Positions 50,372-62,512 are shown, numbered from the stretch's first letter. The stretch: 64,000 nt of DNA from Solea solea (GCF_958295425.1 NC_081141.1:20510884-20574883), one strand, 5' to 3'. Made by a program: numbers and translations. Notes: generated by a model not told the origin, from the letters alone.

Positions 50372-52838
50372 TTCTTGAATTTAGTTTCTGACTGTTTTTC
50401 ATTACACAGGATATAAGGAATACACAGGACACATAATGAACACATTACACAGGAATAAAGTCAGGAGTGGTCTCCTGCTGGTGCATCAATTTTCAATATA
50501 TTGTCTGTTCTGCAAACCTTTGTTTGTGGATATAGTTACTGTTGTCTTTCTATCATCGTGTCATGATATTGCATGTAAATCGAAAAAGACGTCACAATCT
50601 TGCCCTCAGAACATTTTTTTACACTGTTTTTAATGACTTATTTCCTAACCTACATATCCTTTTATTTGTGGCCCTTCACTTGCTTCATTTACCTCAGTGT
50701 GGCCCTCTGGGGGAAACAATGGTGTAGATTCAGCTCTGCAGTGGCCTCTGCTGCCAGCATGAAGACAGGATAATAATGACTTCAGTATCTTTTCATACAC
50801 ATGCAGAATTAAATGCACAACAATCCCACCTTGAAGAGGCAGCATAAAAGCAACCTGCATTATGTATGACACCACACATGTTTACTGTATGCTTTATTGA
50901 TCTATGCTTTTACACTGATGTCAATTTATCCTCTTAGACTTTACTAAAGCTGGTTCTTTCAGCTGCAAAATTGCATATTAAGTATATCTTTTTAATTTAA
51001 TAGCAGGTTATTACCAACACACTTCATATTACACAATAGACCCCATGTAAATATAATATAGTACCTCTTGTTTGTTGCAGTTTACCTCACTCCTCAACAG
51101 AGGGCGCTGTCTGACATCTGTTCTTCCATGTGTCATATTTCTTGCTTTTACAATTGATCTCCCTGTGATGACCAACCATAATCTGCTTCATGTTTTAATA
51201 AGGGCAGTATTATGGTACTTTCATCTGCTTAAATCTAAACAGTTGTGTTCAATCACTGTCGAGCAGCCTGGTTGGGTTTTATTCAACCCAGCATCTCAGT
51301 TGTGGATGTAATTGACTGACGGTGCTGCTGAAATAGCTCTGCTATAAGCTTCAGTGGATGGTGCAGAGGATGGCTGTGGCCTGTAGAGTACTGTATTTCA
51401 GTTTAGACTATGGCCCTCTGCCAGCTTACACACAGGAGACTCGCTGTATTAGAACTGTTGAAGTGGATTCAATACGAGCTGCATACTAAAAACCAGCAGT
51501 ACAGTTGGTTCGATGTGTGAAAGTCAGTGATGCAGAGCAGTGAGAGTTGCATTATTAGCTCTCCTGCCACTGTGACTAACTCTGATCTAATAAAGTGTTT
51601 GTTTTAGAAGTATTCTCCAGACCTGTGTGTTCATGTGGTCTGTCCCCGGTGAGGGTTAGGACTACATCAGTGAAGGAAATGGGAATGTTGTCCCTAGTGT
51701 TGCCTTTGGCGAGGATGTAAATTAGTGCAGAGCCAACATTAATGCTGTTTTTCCACTACATGGTCTTGGCACGGTTTATTTGCTTTCTGCAGTGATGGTA
51801 CCTGGTATTTTTCATACCTGGAGGAGGCATGAGTGCGACGTCCAACACAAGAATCAAACGGAGCAATGCCGATCTGTAGATCTGTTAAAAAGGCTTGCGG
51901 GAAATACTGAACAAATCTTTGTGTGTGTCATGAAATCACGGCAGTTTTATGCAGCCGTGCTGCGATGACTCCACCGAGTCGAATGGCAAAGTTCCGTCTG
52001 AGGACTAGTATGTTCTTCTCACCTGTTAAACCATACTTGACCTCCCTGAGTGTGGCAATTTAAGGCTCTGAAAGCAGCCGCCTGCTTCCACCAAACTGTT
52101 TTAGTTTCAAGCCGAGACATCTCGCCGAGTTTGGCTATGCTTGAAAAAAAATTACTTGACTGACTGACTGACTGTGTTGCTTTGCCGAGAGCCTGGAGTT
52201 GTTTTGCTTCCATGTGTTGAATATCTGTCTCTTCACCGTGGCGTGTGTGTGTGAGTGTGGCACTGTCGGGTCCTCTCCGCTGTTTTCAGAGGAGCAGTGA
52301 AGCCGTTAATGTGCTGGCTGTCATACTAAAGACAGTGAAGGCAAGTAGCTCTGTGTTTTTCTCCCTCAGGTCCACACAACCTGTCCCTTTGTTTCCCAGA
52401 CATGAGCTGTCTATATTCAGTACACAGGGTGCACTCTGGAAAGAAACAACAAAAACAGGCAAAATAAACCCTTTTTTTTACCACTGTATTCTCACAAAAT
52501 ATGCAGGATCATTTATTTGGTATACAAAAGTGCTTGTTGAAAAAAAAAAAACCCGTAGGTTTATTGTTTATACTAACAGGCCTAAATAACTTGAAATACT
52601 CACCTTGGCAACAGCAGTTTTATGCAAACATAGAAGAGAAGACCTTAAAGGTATGTAACATTTAGGGTCTATTGGTAGAAATTGAATGTACTACCCTAAG
52701 TATTTTGGTATAAGTGTACAACTGTTTTCTTGTCCTTTTTGAATAACCATTTTGTATAAACTCAATAAAAAGGGCTTTCTTTACAACCCTCTTGTACCAC
52801 CAAATCTACTACAAACCAAATGGTAAACCCCGCTTGAG
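50372..52838. other. Intergenic stretch, no gene seen
   Basis: Mixed sequence with a CTCF-like motif at 51104 and no splice-flanked coding frame. Short open frames here carry no domain signature. Confidence 0.4.
51104..51118 (+). promoter_or_regulatory. CTCF-like motif
   Basis: TCAACAGAGGGCGCT contains the strong CAGAGGGCGCT half of the vertebrate CTCF motif; ten of twelve core positions fit. Confidence 0.3.
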
Positions 52839-53341
52839 CAGGGGTGGGCAATTAGTTTTCCCAACAGGCCATGTGACAAACAGAAAATATCGTTGAGGGC
52901 TGGATCAATAGGTTGAGCTCAATTCTCCTCCATGCTTAATTTTATCTCTTAGCAGTAAAATTGTATCGTTTTCACAAGCTGCAACTGGTAAGAATAAATA
53001 TCATTAGGCAATTAAACATCAAAGTGGGCTCAGTAAGAACCTATTGTTTATTCAGTCGAAATCCCCCAAAAAGATAGTGAACAAAAATGTGAATGAGATT
53101 TTGCAATACAATGTGATACACAGCTTTTCTTCTTTTAGCATGAGCTGACGTCTTAGAGGAGCCTCTAACGCGGTCTATGCAACGTTGCTTACACACGTTT
53201 GTACGTAAATTGAGGAAAAAAATAAATGGCTTCAAAATAAAAGCATGCATGATGTTAACTGATTTACATTTATTTTAAGGGCCAGTCAGAAAAAGCCAAG
53301 GGGCCGGATATGGCCTTGGGGCCGTATTATGCCCAGGTCTG
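52839..53341. mobile_element. 503-bp hAT-like non-autonomous element
   Basis: Left end CAGGGGTGGGCAATTA and the reverse complement of the right end, CAGACCTGGGCATAATAC, form imperfect TIRs. The 3' flank CTCTAGAC fits the hAT target NTCTAGAN. The 5' flank CGCTTGAG matches it at five of eight positions, so the TSD is decayed. Confidence 0.7.
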
Positions 53342-53877
53342 CTCTAGACCTTTTGTGCAAAGCAAAGCAACAGCCTCCTTTTTGGTATGTGAAGTTATGA
53401 CTGTTTGAGGCATAATCTGCAGTCTCACCATTAGATGTCACTACTTCTCACACTCTGGACTTGTAAAATTGCTTATAGTTTTGCAGTTTTCCTAAACATG
53501 GAAAATGTATTGTCTAATGTCAGATTACACAAACATTGCTCACAAATTAATAAATATAGTATATGGCATCTTCTTTAGATTAGTGAATTGGCTCCAGCTC
53601 CTCATGTGACCCTAAGACCAAGCAGTAATGGGTCGATGTTTAATTCAGTATGATCACAAGATAGTCATAGACATGATTTATAGATTTTATAACAAATCAT
53701 AATAATGGAAAATCATGTATATGTTTATACAGGTTTTCAGATTGTTTGGATAGCCACTGGTTTACATTGGATTTGCGTATGCAGCAGTAATTTTCAGTCA
53801 CAACATAATTCACTGATGCATAAAGCAGTTCCAAAAAAAGCAACTACCTGCTCACTCTGTTTACTTTCCTCTCGATT

Positions 53878-54060
53878 TATAACATCAATAAACATTTTCC
53901 TGAGGAGTTTATGGTCTTAATTGCTCGTTTCTGGTCTTCTCCAAGAGCACACAATGTCGGTTTTTGTAAATGATGTTCCCGTTCGGAGAAGTAAAGTAAA
54001 GCACATCACATATGAGTGGACCGCAGTGTGATGAACAGCTGGTATCCAATTGTTGCAAAT
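53878..54060 (+). repeat. Dispersed repeat family, copy 3 (truncated)
   Basis: Shares AATAAACATTTTCCTGAGGA, TTTATGGTCTTAATTGCT, TTTGTAAATGATGTTCCC and CACATATGAGTGGACCGCAG with copies 1 and 2. Lacks the 5' part bearing the CTCF-like motif. Confidence 0.65.
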
Positions 54061-54062
54061 CG

Positions 54063-54098
54063 CATGTGGAGGATAAAGCTGTAGAAAATGGATGGAGT
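54063..54098 (+). mobile_element. SINE tail fragment
   Basis: GGAGGATAAAGCTGTAGAAA ATGGATGG matches the 3' tail of the full SINE ending at 50363. It directly abuts the dispersed repeat copy. Confidence 0.55.
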
Positions 54099-54142
54099 TT
54101 CTTAATGGATGACGTTATGACATGTTCACTTGCTCTGACTAA

Positions 54143-54591
54143 CCCCTCAAAATGCACTGGTTGCAGAACAGTTGCATTGCGTCTCGATCCGGCGTCGGAG
54201 CTGATACGACATTCTAGTGAAGGTGTCGGGTCCGCTCGGTTGTGGAAGGTCGGAGGTACTTCTATATCTGCGGGATGCCGCGGTAGAGCTGCATATATTC
54301 AGTAGAATTCAGCACTCGCGGGAGAGGAAGTAGGAGAATAAAACATCTGGTTTATTTTTCCAGAATAAAACATCCTGTGTTGATCGTATGTCACTTAAAT
54401 ACATCACAGAAAGAATCCCTGCAAGCCCAGCGTGCTCCTGTGTCTTCGGTTCGGTCGTTTACAACATTTACAGTGTATTTCCATGGGGGAAGTAACCGCA
54501 ATAAAACCTGGTCTCGCGACTCCAGTGCGGAGCAATGTAAATTGGTGGAGCAGTGCGGAGCAGCCGTTCTGCAACCAGTGTATTTTGAGGG
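54143..54591. mobile_element. 449-bp MITE with ~30-bp terminal inverted repeats
   Basis: Left end CCCTCAAAATGCACTGGTTG continuing CAGAACAGTTGC, and the right end's reverse complement CCCTCAAAATACACTGGTTG continuing CAGAACGGCTGC, differ at only three positions. TAA flanks both sides (54140-54142 and 54592-54594), compatible with the 3-bp TWA target of PIF/Harbinger elements. One extra C at the left leaves the class open. No transposase. Confidence 0.85.
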
Positions 54592-54969
54592 TAATCTCAC
54601 ACTGCATGAACCGTCAGACTGTAGGTCTGTCCGTATGTGATGAGGCTGAGACGCCCTTTTCCCCACAGTGTCACATTAAGCTCAGTCTCTGATGGCCTTG
54701 CAACGATAAAGTGGTCCCACTGGCTGCGGTAAGAGAATAGCTTAACAAGACCAAATTAGTTGGCTAAGCAAAAACCACCTTCTAACCAGTGCAGTCAGTC
54801 CTGCTGGTGATTCATTTAGGCACAATTCCCTGAAGCTCGATATTGTGATGGATCTCTCGCCACAAAGCTGTCAGGTCATCAGTATTTGTGTTCTTTTGTG
54901 TCATGGCTGGGCCACACGAGCAACAGATCTGTGCAGTATCACTGTGGACAGAAGGTGATATGACCAGTC

Positions 54970-55025
54970 CTCTTTTTTTAGTATGATGCAGCAGAGAGAG
55001 AGAGAGAGAGAGAGTGAGAGACACA
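54970..55025. repeat. (GA)n simple repeat
   Basis: GA-rich run followed by CA units. Confidence 0.6.
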
Positions 55026-56400
55026 CGCACACAGAGAGTAAGCTGATATCAGATTAAGGAAAGTCTGTCCAGCAGAGAGCAGGAGAAAACTGAAATACTT
55101 AAATACAGCAATATGGACAGAGCAGAAAGGAAATGTAATCTTTGCATTTATCCATCTGATCGTCGTTTTAAAAGATGTGAAAGTCGCTGTAAAAACAGCA
55201 CAAGAAACCACAGATTATGGGATGGAGAGGTGATGATATCCTGAGTGTGTGTCTCCTGTCATTTATAATAACTGAGGGATGTGAGATAGGGTAATACTTT
55301 ATTAATCGTGTCTGTGTGTGAATCTACACAGTATCAGTGTGAACTGCACATGTGATGTATAGTGAGCCAAGCAAAGAGAGATGTTACAGGATCTTTTTTG
55401 CCTGCGTCAGCAGCATTGCAGGGAGGACGGGGAGGGAGGGGAAGAGAGAGGAGAGCAGAGCAGAGGGGGAGAGAGGGAAAAAAGAGAGAGAGGAGAGCAA
55501 TACAAGTAAACAGGTGCCAGCTCCATCAGCACCTCCCTTCCTGTGCACCTCTCTTTGCACACTTCCACACATACATTTTGAGTGCTCGACACAAGTAATT
55601 CATACGATGATTCTGTATATTTATGACCCTGCCCTTTTCTTTGATTGTATGGAGAACTGCAATGGGTAATGATGATGGTGGGACCGGGAAACCAGAAAAA
55701 AAACGGTCGGTTTTAATGTTGCTTTTGTCGGCATTACTGTATCACACTTTATGTAAGACCAGGTCAGTTGTAGTGATATGGAATAAGCCTCTCATTGCAC
55801 ACAGCCTCACTCTAATATGCACAAGCACACTGCACCAACATACTTGCAAGGGTACCAATCCTGTCTGCTGCAGCGCCTGAACAGTAAGGAGGGAGGAGGG
55901 GGGAGAGGGAAGGAAGGGAGCGAGAGTTAACGAGTAAGAGGCAGTGTGTGTGTGTGTGTGTTTTTTTCCCCCCTCATACATGTTTTACATTTTTATCCTG
56001 TTGTGTGTGTGTGTGTGTCTGTGTCTGTGTGTCTGTCTCTGTGGGTGATGGCATGATTGGCTGTGGTGGTGGTGATGGGTTCCCTGTGCAGCCCAGCGAT
56101 CCTCCACAGATGGACACACAGCAGGACTGTGAGATACTGAGAAATTAAATACAGGAAAAGGAAACAAAATCAATACAATGTGAGGAGGCAGAGCCGACTT
56201 TGATTTAAAGCTGCTCGAGCTGTTCCTCAACTGACTGCCAGTCCATTCCTTTGTAATCTTTGTTAATGGGGAGGGTAGTAGCAGTTTCACAGCATAGTGA
56301 AGCCTCTGAGAGAAGGGTGACGTAAAGAAGGGGAAACAACCAGATAAGAGTGTTAAGTGTTTTTTTTTCACTTATTTTCCTATTTTCTTTTGCACAGAGA
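55026..56400. other. Region upstream of the third gene
   Basis: Purine-rich tract near 55420-55500, GT runs near 55943-55960 and 55998-56020. No coding exon is recognised. Probably includes the promoter region of the gene starting near 56.7 kb. Confidence 0.4.
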
Positions 56401-56746
56401 CAAAGGAGAGACCGTCAAGGAGGGCAATAAATAAGAAACTGAGCGAAGGAAGTGTTTATGAGCATTTGAAAAAGGACGTCCGTGAGAGCTTTAGAGAGAG
56501 AGAGGGAGAGAGCGAGAGAGAGAGTTGCGCTGCAGTAGCATCCCACAGCAGACGGTTGAGGACTGCCGATGTGTGTGTGACTGCACTGCTGAAGAGGAGG
56601 AGGAGGAGTAGGAGGCAGAGGGTGAGCACGCTCGCAGACTCTGCAGGAACACACGGCAGCGGCGGCAGCAGCAGCAGTCCGGACCAGGTAGTCCCCCCGC
56701 AGGACCTGCACACACCAACGGCGCCCAGAACCCCACCGCCAACGCC
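56401..56746 (+). promoter_or_regulatory. Probable 5'UTR of the third gene
   Basis: G+C-rich and repeat-rich: (GA)n near 56498-56523, (GAG)n near 56595-56612, then GGC/AGC triplets near 56655-56678. The frame of the downstream ATG is open back to a TAG at about 56610 without another ATG. Confidence 0.4.
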
Positions 56747-56872
56747 ATGGCACAAGCGGCCAAACATCTCCGCAAGAATAAGGATTTAGAAGCCGCGGCG
56801 GAGCAGGAGCGCAAGGAGAAGGAGGAGGAGAAGTTCAAAAAGAGGAGTCGCTCACGGGATAAAAAGCGCAAG
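56747..56872 (+). CDS. First coding exon of an unidentified gene (N-terminal 42 aa)
   Basis: ATG in an excellent context (AACGCCATGG) opens exactly 42 codons before donor GTACTG, ending in phase 0. The N-terminus is short and highly charged: MAQAAKHLRKNKDLEAAAEQ, then a Lys/Glu run and KKRSRSRDKKRK. There is no signal peptide or membrane segment. It looks cytoplasmic or nuclear, with a basic patch that could be a localisation or membrane-binding signal. I do not recognise the family. No downstream exon was found up to 64000, so intron 1 would exceed 7 kb. Complexity, start context and CpG-rich lead support it as real. Confidence 0.6.
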
Positions 56873-59012
56873 GTACTGGGACTACTCCCAGGTCGGGTGG
56901 TCATGGGTGGGGTGAGGTGTTGGTGGTGGGTTGGGGGGGGCTGATGGGGGAGGGTATGGGGAGTAAGGTTGAAATGCCCCCCCCCCCCCCGCCTTCTTTC
57001 TCTATCATGCTAAGCTGTGGTCAGGGGTTCCGGGGCACACATGGAAACCCAGTCATGAATGTGTGTTTCTACTGTGTGTGTGCTCATGAGTCTCCCTGAC
57101 ACTCACATGTATGTCCTGCACATACAGACACGGGGAAACGGTACAGCACACTGCATGCTTCCCGACTCCTCTCGACTGCTTTATACCTGCTTTATTGACT
57201 GTCCTGTCTGAGCCGTCTGATAAGGCAGTGTAGTACTCTACCTCTGTCCCTCTCCACATCTCTCTCATCCCCTCTCTCTGTCCCCTCTCTTCGCTTTGTT
57301 TCCACACTGCGGTATCATGTCAGTGAGTGAAATTCCACCACAGCACCAGTCTCCCACAAAGGACGATGGAGCTTTTCCTCTATTTAATGTTTGGAATGAC
57401 CGTAGAGCAATACCTGCAGGCTTCCTTCGGTGCGACCAATCCCAGGCAGAGCCTGAGCGAGCGGTGGGGCTGGTTGTAAACAATAAATCTCTCATTCACT
57501 GCAGGAACGGACGGTGTCATCAAGTGGGTCGACTTTATCCCTTTGGCTGCTTGTCGCATTTCACCCAAACTCATTAATGAAAAATGAGTCATCTGCAGAT
57601 TGTGCTGGTGTGTATTGGTGGCAAGTTGGCCCTTGGCGACTGAGCACGAGTCCAGTCACCCTGTGAGCCTGCACTGTGCCAGGCAGGCTGTAAACCAATC
57701 TGATGCTGATGCAGTAGAGACAGTGTTATGGACTCAGCTTCCTCTTTCACTCCAGAGAGGAGAGGCAGCATTGAAATGCTGCTGCCAGGGTTGGATGTTT
57801 TTCTCTTTCGTTGTGCTTGAGAAGGCTTTAGAAGGTGTGTTGGTGCAAAAGTATAGACGGGATAGAGACAGCAAGAAGAGAAAGGGGGAAAGGACGTATG
57901 ACTCACATGTACCTGGGGTTGTTGTATCTCAGCAAGGAATTTGAGAGTCAGCCCAGTCTTTTCAACACAGACAAACATGCTGCCAGTCTGCGTGATGACT
58001 AACCTGAATCTGTGGCTGGGGCTGTCACTTCTTCTAAAAAATTAAGTTTGTGACAAGATATTTCCCAAGTTTGAATGGGGTGACACCGCTAACTGTGACT
58101 CATATCCACCTCTGCCTTCATTTAGAGACAGATACTATTCATGTTTTTGCTTTTGCTGAGACAATATGCTGGCGCACAGATGCTCGTGGGTGATGTGCAT
58201 GTGCAAACTCAGAAGAGAAGACCTGCAGCGTTGACAGTATGAATAAGAATTCTGGTCTGATGCAGCCCAACTTTGACTTACAGTGTGTGGGTTCAGAGAT
58301 CCCCCATCACTTACATAACCTGCAGCTTGAGTCTTTTAAATAAGCTTCCTGACTCCCCTCCAGCTTCCCTTCCCAACCTTGCTTCCTTTACTTAACAGCA
58401 GCTTACAGCCATTTCTGCAGATATTCATACTGGGGGGGAATGCTTCCTCATATCTCTCTCCCTCTCTCCAGTTCCCCCATTTTTGTTTTCTTTCCTGATG
58501 CCTGCAGCTAACAAGTCAGAAAATGACATGACCGGTTGTAGCAGAAAAAGAAAGCCACCGTTGCACATGGTGGTTGTTCTTTATTTGCCTCTCGACACCT
58601 GTTTTATCCTGGTTTTCCATCAGTGTTGGCCGACATCTTGGAAATGCCCCTAACCTCGCAGTATTGGCAAGGTCATCACTTTGCAACAGAGCCAAAAAAG
58701 AATTGTTTTACATGTACATTTCACACACTAATAATTTTGTTACCTTCCAATCAAACGGACTTCTGCTCCCATGTTTACTGATGATATTTCATTTATCCTG
58801 CATGTTTTGAGTTACCCTATGACAAATCACTCATAGCCTCTTGTATTGATCTTTTACATGCCTCATACAGAGAATTGTTTCACCTTTACAGTGGCTTATT
58901 AATTGTTGCTCACGCATTTCCGGCACTGTAAATGGATGGCAGTGTCAGTCAGTCGCTGTGCGCCATCATGTAATTAATATCCTTTGGTTGACTTTGGTCT
59001 GATGAGTGTTCT

Positions 59013-59024
59013 GCCCTCTAGGGG
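59013..59024 (-). promoter_or_regulatory. CTCF-like motif, minus orientation
   Basis: GCCCTCTAGGGG on the + strand; its reverse complement CCCCTAGAGGGC fits CCASYAGRKGGC at eleven of twelve positions. Confidence 0.3.
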
Positions 59025-60937
59025 CTGCTCGCTGGTGTTTTACAGTCAAAACACTGTAATTTAATTTTAAGAAATTAGTTCTAATTTAAGGATCTGTTAA
59101 AGCCATTCATCGATTTGCTCACTCCTTTGCTGACCCGCTTTATCATTTCCATCTCTTTAATCTACTGTTGGTGTTTGACATGAGTATTTCCTTCTCCGTG
59201 GAGACACAAATCAGGTAACAATTAGTCATCAAAGGGTGGATGTGCCATTTTAATTGGCTTCCTGGTGTAGTGGTTTAATACAGGTCAGGTGCTGAGCACT
59301 GGATAATGTTGTCCTCAAATTACTTTTATTGATGAGTTTGCTCCTCTTGAAAAATGAGCGTTTTCGGGATGTGAACAAAGCCCTTTTTCCACGTCAGCAG
59401 CCATTTTCACCTCATTCTGTGTTTGTGTTTACATCTAAAGCTGCTTAAGAGCAAAGTGTTTTGCCTGACGACAACGGGTCTGAAGTATGGAACATGTGGG
59501 TTGTTACTGGCAGGGATTTTTAAATCAAACATAAAAACAACTTCCAACTTAAAGCTCCCGTGTGTAACTTCTGCTGCTCCACACCTGGTGAGCCTGCAGA
59601 GCTTTGTGAAAGGGCGACTCTCGCTCCATATTCCAACCATTCACTTTCAGCATTCATAATATCTCACTACCTCACTTGTGTTTCAGAGAACCAAGGTTAA
59701 TTCCTTAATTTAAACTTCTCTCTTTTAACATTTGTTTCACCTCACTCATGTTTCGGAGAACCAGGGATAATTCCTTAACCTAAAGTTCCCTGCCACTTCC
59801 CTTTGTGATATAAACTGCATCACTGTGTGTCACCACTAGAGGTGGGCGATGTATATATTGTTTTTTATATCGAGTTTTAACAATGTTCAAATTGACAATT
59901 GATTTAACCAATTAAGAATCATAAATTAGTTCAAACTTCATTTTTGACAGTCCTAATTGGTCTATACAGTATATAGTAATAGTATTTTTTAGAAAATTGG
60001 GGATTTTGTTTATATTAATGACATTTTGTTTGAAACTCTTTCTGTATTTTTACAATTTACATAGTCTGTAAGCAACAATCAATCAAACAATTAATTATAA
60101 CTCGGACAATTAAAATCCAATTTTTAAAGGATATCGACTAAAAATCCATATCATCAAAATGGAAACAAACAAACATCGAGATGTTTGTTTGGACGGTGGT
60201 TTGACTGTAACAGACCGTAACGGTGTTTTATTGAAAAGTTAAACACTATGGTCATTGCAACTTTTAACAATGTGCTCAATTTGTCTTATGAGCTGGTCGT
60301 AAAAGTCACAAAAGTTTTTTCAGTCCGGCTCTTAACGACCATAATGAGACCTGCTGTCCCCACTGTAACCAGTTGTTTCACTGCTACAATATGTGAACAT
60401 TTTATGGTGAACTCCCAGGCTGCTTTACTAATCCAGTAGTAATATGGATTTCTCTCTGGCTTCATTTGCCTTTGGTTCCTATGGTTGAATATGTGTAAAT
60501 TGTTTTACAGTGAACACTAATCTGGGAACTCGTTCCATCCATTGACAAAAAATATGCAAAAGCACATTTTTTCAATCTGATTGGCGTCGTATCATGTACA
60601 ATACAGCAGTTCAAGAAAGTACAAGTTCACAGAAAATTTGGCAACACTACACTGTATTATGGTGAAGTTCTTGAATATGTTTTTGAATATCTTTTCGGGT
60701 GTTGCACTTTGTAGACGGTCCCTGTATATTTTTGAAAGAGATATGTAGTTGAGACAGTATCGCCATACCGGTATATTATTATTATGTTGCCTTGCGAACA
60801 CTATTTAATAAAGCCGAACTGCTTCTCTCTGAGCCTACAAGCCTAGTTCAGCTGCTCAATCACGCCCCTTACATGTACGTACTACGTAGTGTTCTCCCAT
60901 CCACGCTACGCATCACAACAGACATTTGAACGAAAAC

Positions 60938-61012
60938 GTGGCGGACACAGGCCAGGTGGAGAGTGAGCAGTTGGTGGCTAAGAAAAAGAATCATGGCGCT
61001 GTTATTTTCCTA
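60938..61012 (+). mobile_element. Possible hAT/ZBED-type transposase N-terminal fragment
   Basis: Reads ADTGQVESEQLVAKKKNHGA then VIF after a GTG in the place of a start codon. The LVAKK...VIF pattern recalls the opening BED-type segment of fish hAT transposases. About 25 codons survive before the likeness is lost. A weak call. Confidence 0.3.
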
Positions 61013-61079
61013 AATAAAATGTGTACTTTTACTCCGATACATTTTTCTTAACCATCTTCGTTACTTGTTAATATAAAGT

Positions 61080-61170
61080 AAAAGTTGAGCTGGTGACGTA
61101 ATGCCTGTTTGTACCTTGAGATAATGTATGTTATGATTTGGCGCTATACAAATAAAATTGAATTGAATTG
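61080..61170 (+). mobile_element. Non-LTR retroposon 3' tail with (TTGAA)n end
   Basis: Contains TTGAGATAATGTATGTTATG, ATTTGGCGCTATACAAATAA and AATTGAATTGAATTG, a tail I recall as very common in fish LINE copies. Only the extreme 3' end is present. Confidence 0.55.
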
Positions 61171-62040
61171 TTAGTTGTCACTAGTTTTTAGCTGCACCAG
61201 CTGTTAGCCGCAGATTTCGGCTCCAAGTGGACTGAGAAAACATCAGTGGCTCGTTGTTTACCGTGTCCGACACCGAGGCTCTGGTCTCCGAGTTTCTGGT
61301 CTCCGGTCTCCTTTCTCCGGGTTTCTGTTATACGCTCCGGACGGCGGGTTTCAGCTATCAGCTGTTTCAGCTCTCAGCTCTAACCCGAGCGGCCAACCGG
61401 TGAGCTAGCGAGCTAACCCGCTTTGTTGATTGATCCCGGACATTCAAAGCTGTGAATATCTTTTCTAAGTTTACTTAACGTACAGTAACTTGCGTTGGAT
61501 GGAAGAAATCAAAACTGGATGAAAACGGGAAACGCTCGTTTCCTGTAACACTACAAGCCCCGTTAAAGATATCACTTCTCAGCACAGGATGTTATTAAGC
61601 AAGTCGATAATTGTTCCCTCATTACCGAGTGATGATTGGAAGTTTTTAGTCTTATTTTAAAAGCTGGATCTTAACTGTACAATAGTTCATCTAATTGGTT
61701 ATCTGATTATTCTTAAATAGAATTCTATTGTTTTATCCCATTCAAGGGAGCATGGACTGGACTATATTACAGTAATGGTTGCAGTACGAGGATCATCAGA
61801 ATAATATATGAAGTCTGTGTTTGACACAGCTGAAAGCTCATTACTAATGTTTACATATGACGTCTGACTAAGTGTTTCTCAGACTCATCGATATGATCTG
61901 CTCAGGATCATATATGATGGCTCTAATGTTGCTGTTCATGATCTGGCACTCAAAAGGTGCTGCTTCAGACTGTAGCCTTCCAGGCTTCTGGACAGTAAAA
62001 GTCAGATGTACGGTGCTCTGGTTACTAAACAATAGCTGTG

Positions 62041-62045
<5 letters not shown>

Positions 62046-62083
<38 letters not shown>
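62046..62083. repeat. (TA)n microsatellite
   Basis: About 19 TA units. Confidence 0.9.
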
Positions 62084-62086
<3 letters not shown>

Positions 62087-62235
62087 TGTATATACGTGTG
62101 TATATATGTATGTGGCAGCAGTGGATCAGCATTCCAGTCTCATCCTCAGTTTGTCCTCCAAAAATCTTACCCGCTCTTTCCCTGAACAGGAAGCAGCATC
62201 TTCTCTGAGGTTAATGTGTCTGAGACAGATTGGTG

Positions 62236-62236
<1 letters not shown>

Positions 62237-62277
<41 letters not shown>
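62237..62277. repeat. (TG)n microsatellite
   Basis: About 20 TG units. Confidence 0.9.
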
Positions 62278-62278
<1 letters not shown>

Positions 62279-62464
62279 CAGGATTGGTGCAGTGGATTAG
62301 GGCTGCAGCAGTGATTAAGACCATCAGAGTCTAATCTAACACCTGTTTGTTCTCTCATTTTAAATCAATCAAATTTGGACATTGTTTTCCATATTGGCTC
62401 CTATAACATTTAAATGTTTGTAAATGGTGTTTTACGGCAAAGAAAAATCATATTGTGATAATCT

Positions 62465-62512
62465 TTCCATCCATCCATCCATCTTCTATCACTTTATTCT
62501 CCACATGAGGGT
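62465..62512 (-). mobile_element. SINE tail fragment, minus orientation
   Basis: CCATCCATCCATCCATCTTC then TATCACTTTATTCTCCACAT, the reverse complement of a GGATAAAG..GAAGATGGATGG tail like that at 50.3 kb. Only the 3' end is present. Confidence 0.6.

Noticed and set aside
56747..56872. Assignment of the third gene to ppp2r2a, by analogy with the mammalian EBF2 neighbourhood
   Set aside because: The encoded N-terminus does not resemble the B55-alpha start, and gene orientation differs from the mammalian arrangement.
59840..60190. Possible DNA element beginning AGGTGGGCGATGTATATA
   Set aside because: Left end resembles known fish elements, but no matching right terminus or TSD was found.
61872..62300. 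142-codon open frame with a Tyr-Ile repeat
   Set aside because: Runs through (TA)n and (TG)n microsatellites; no domain.
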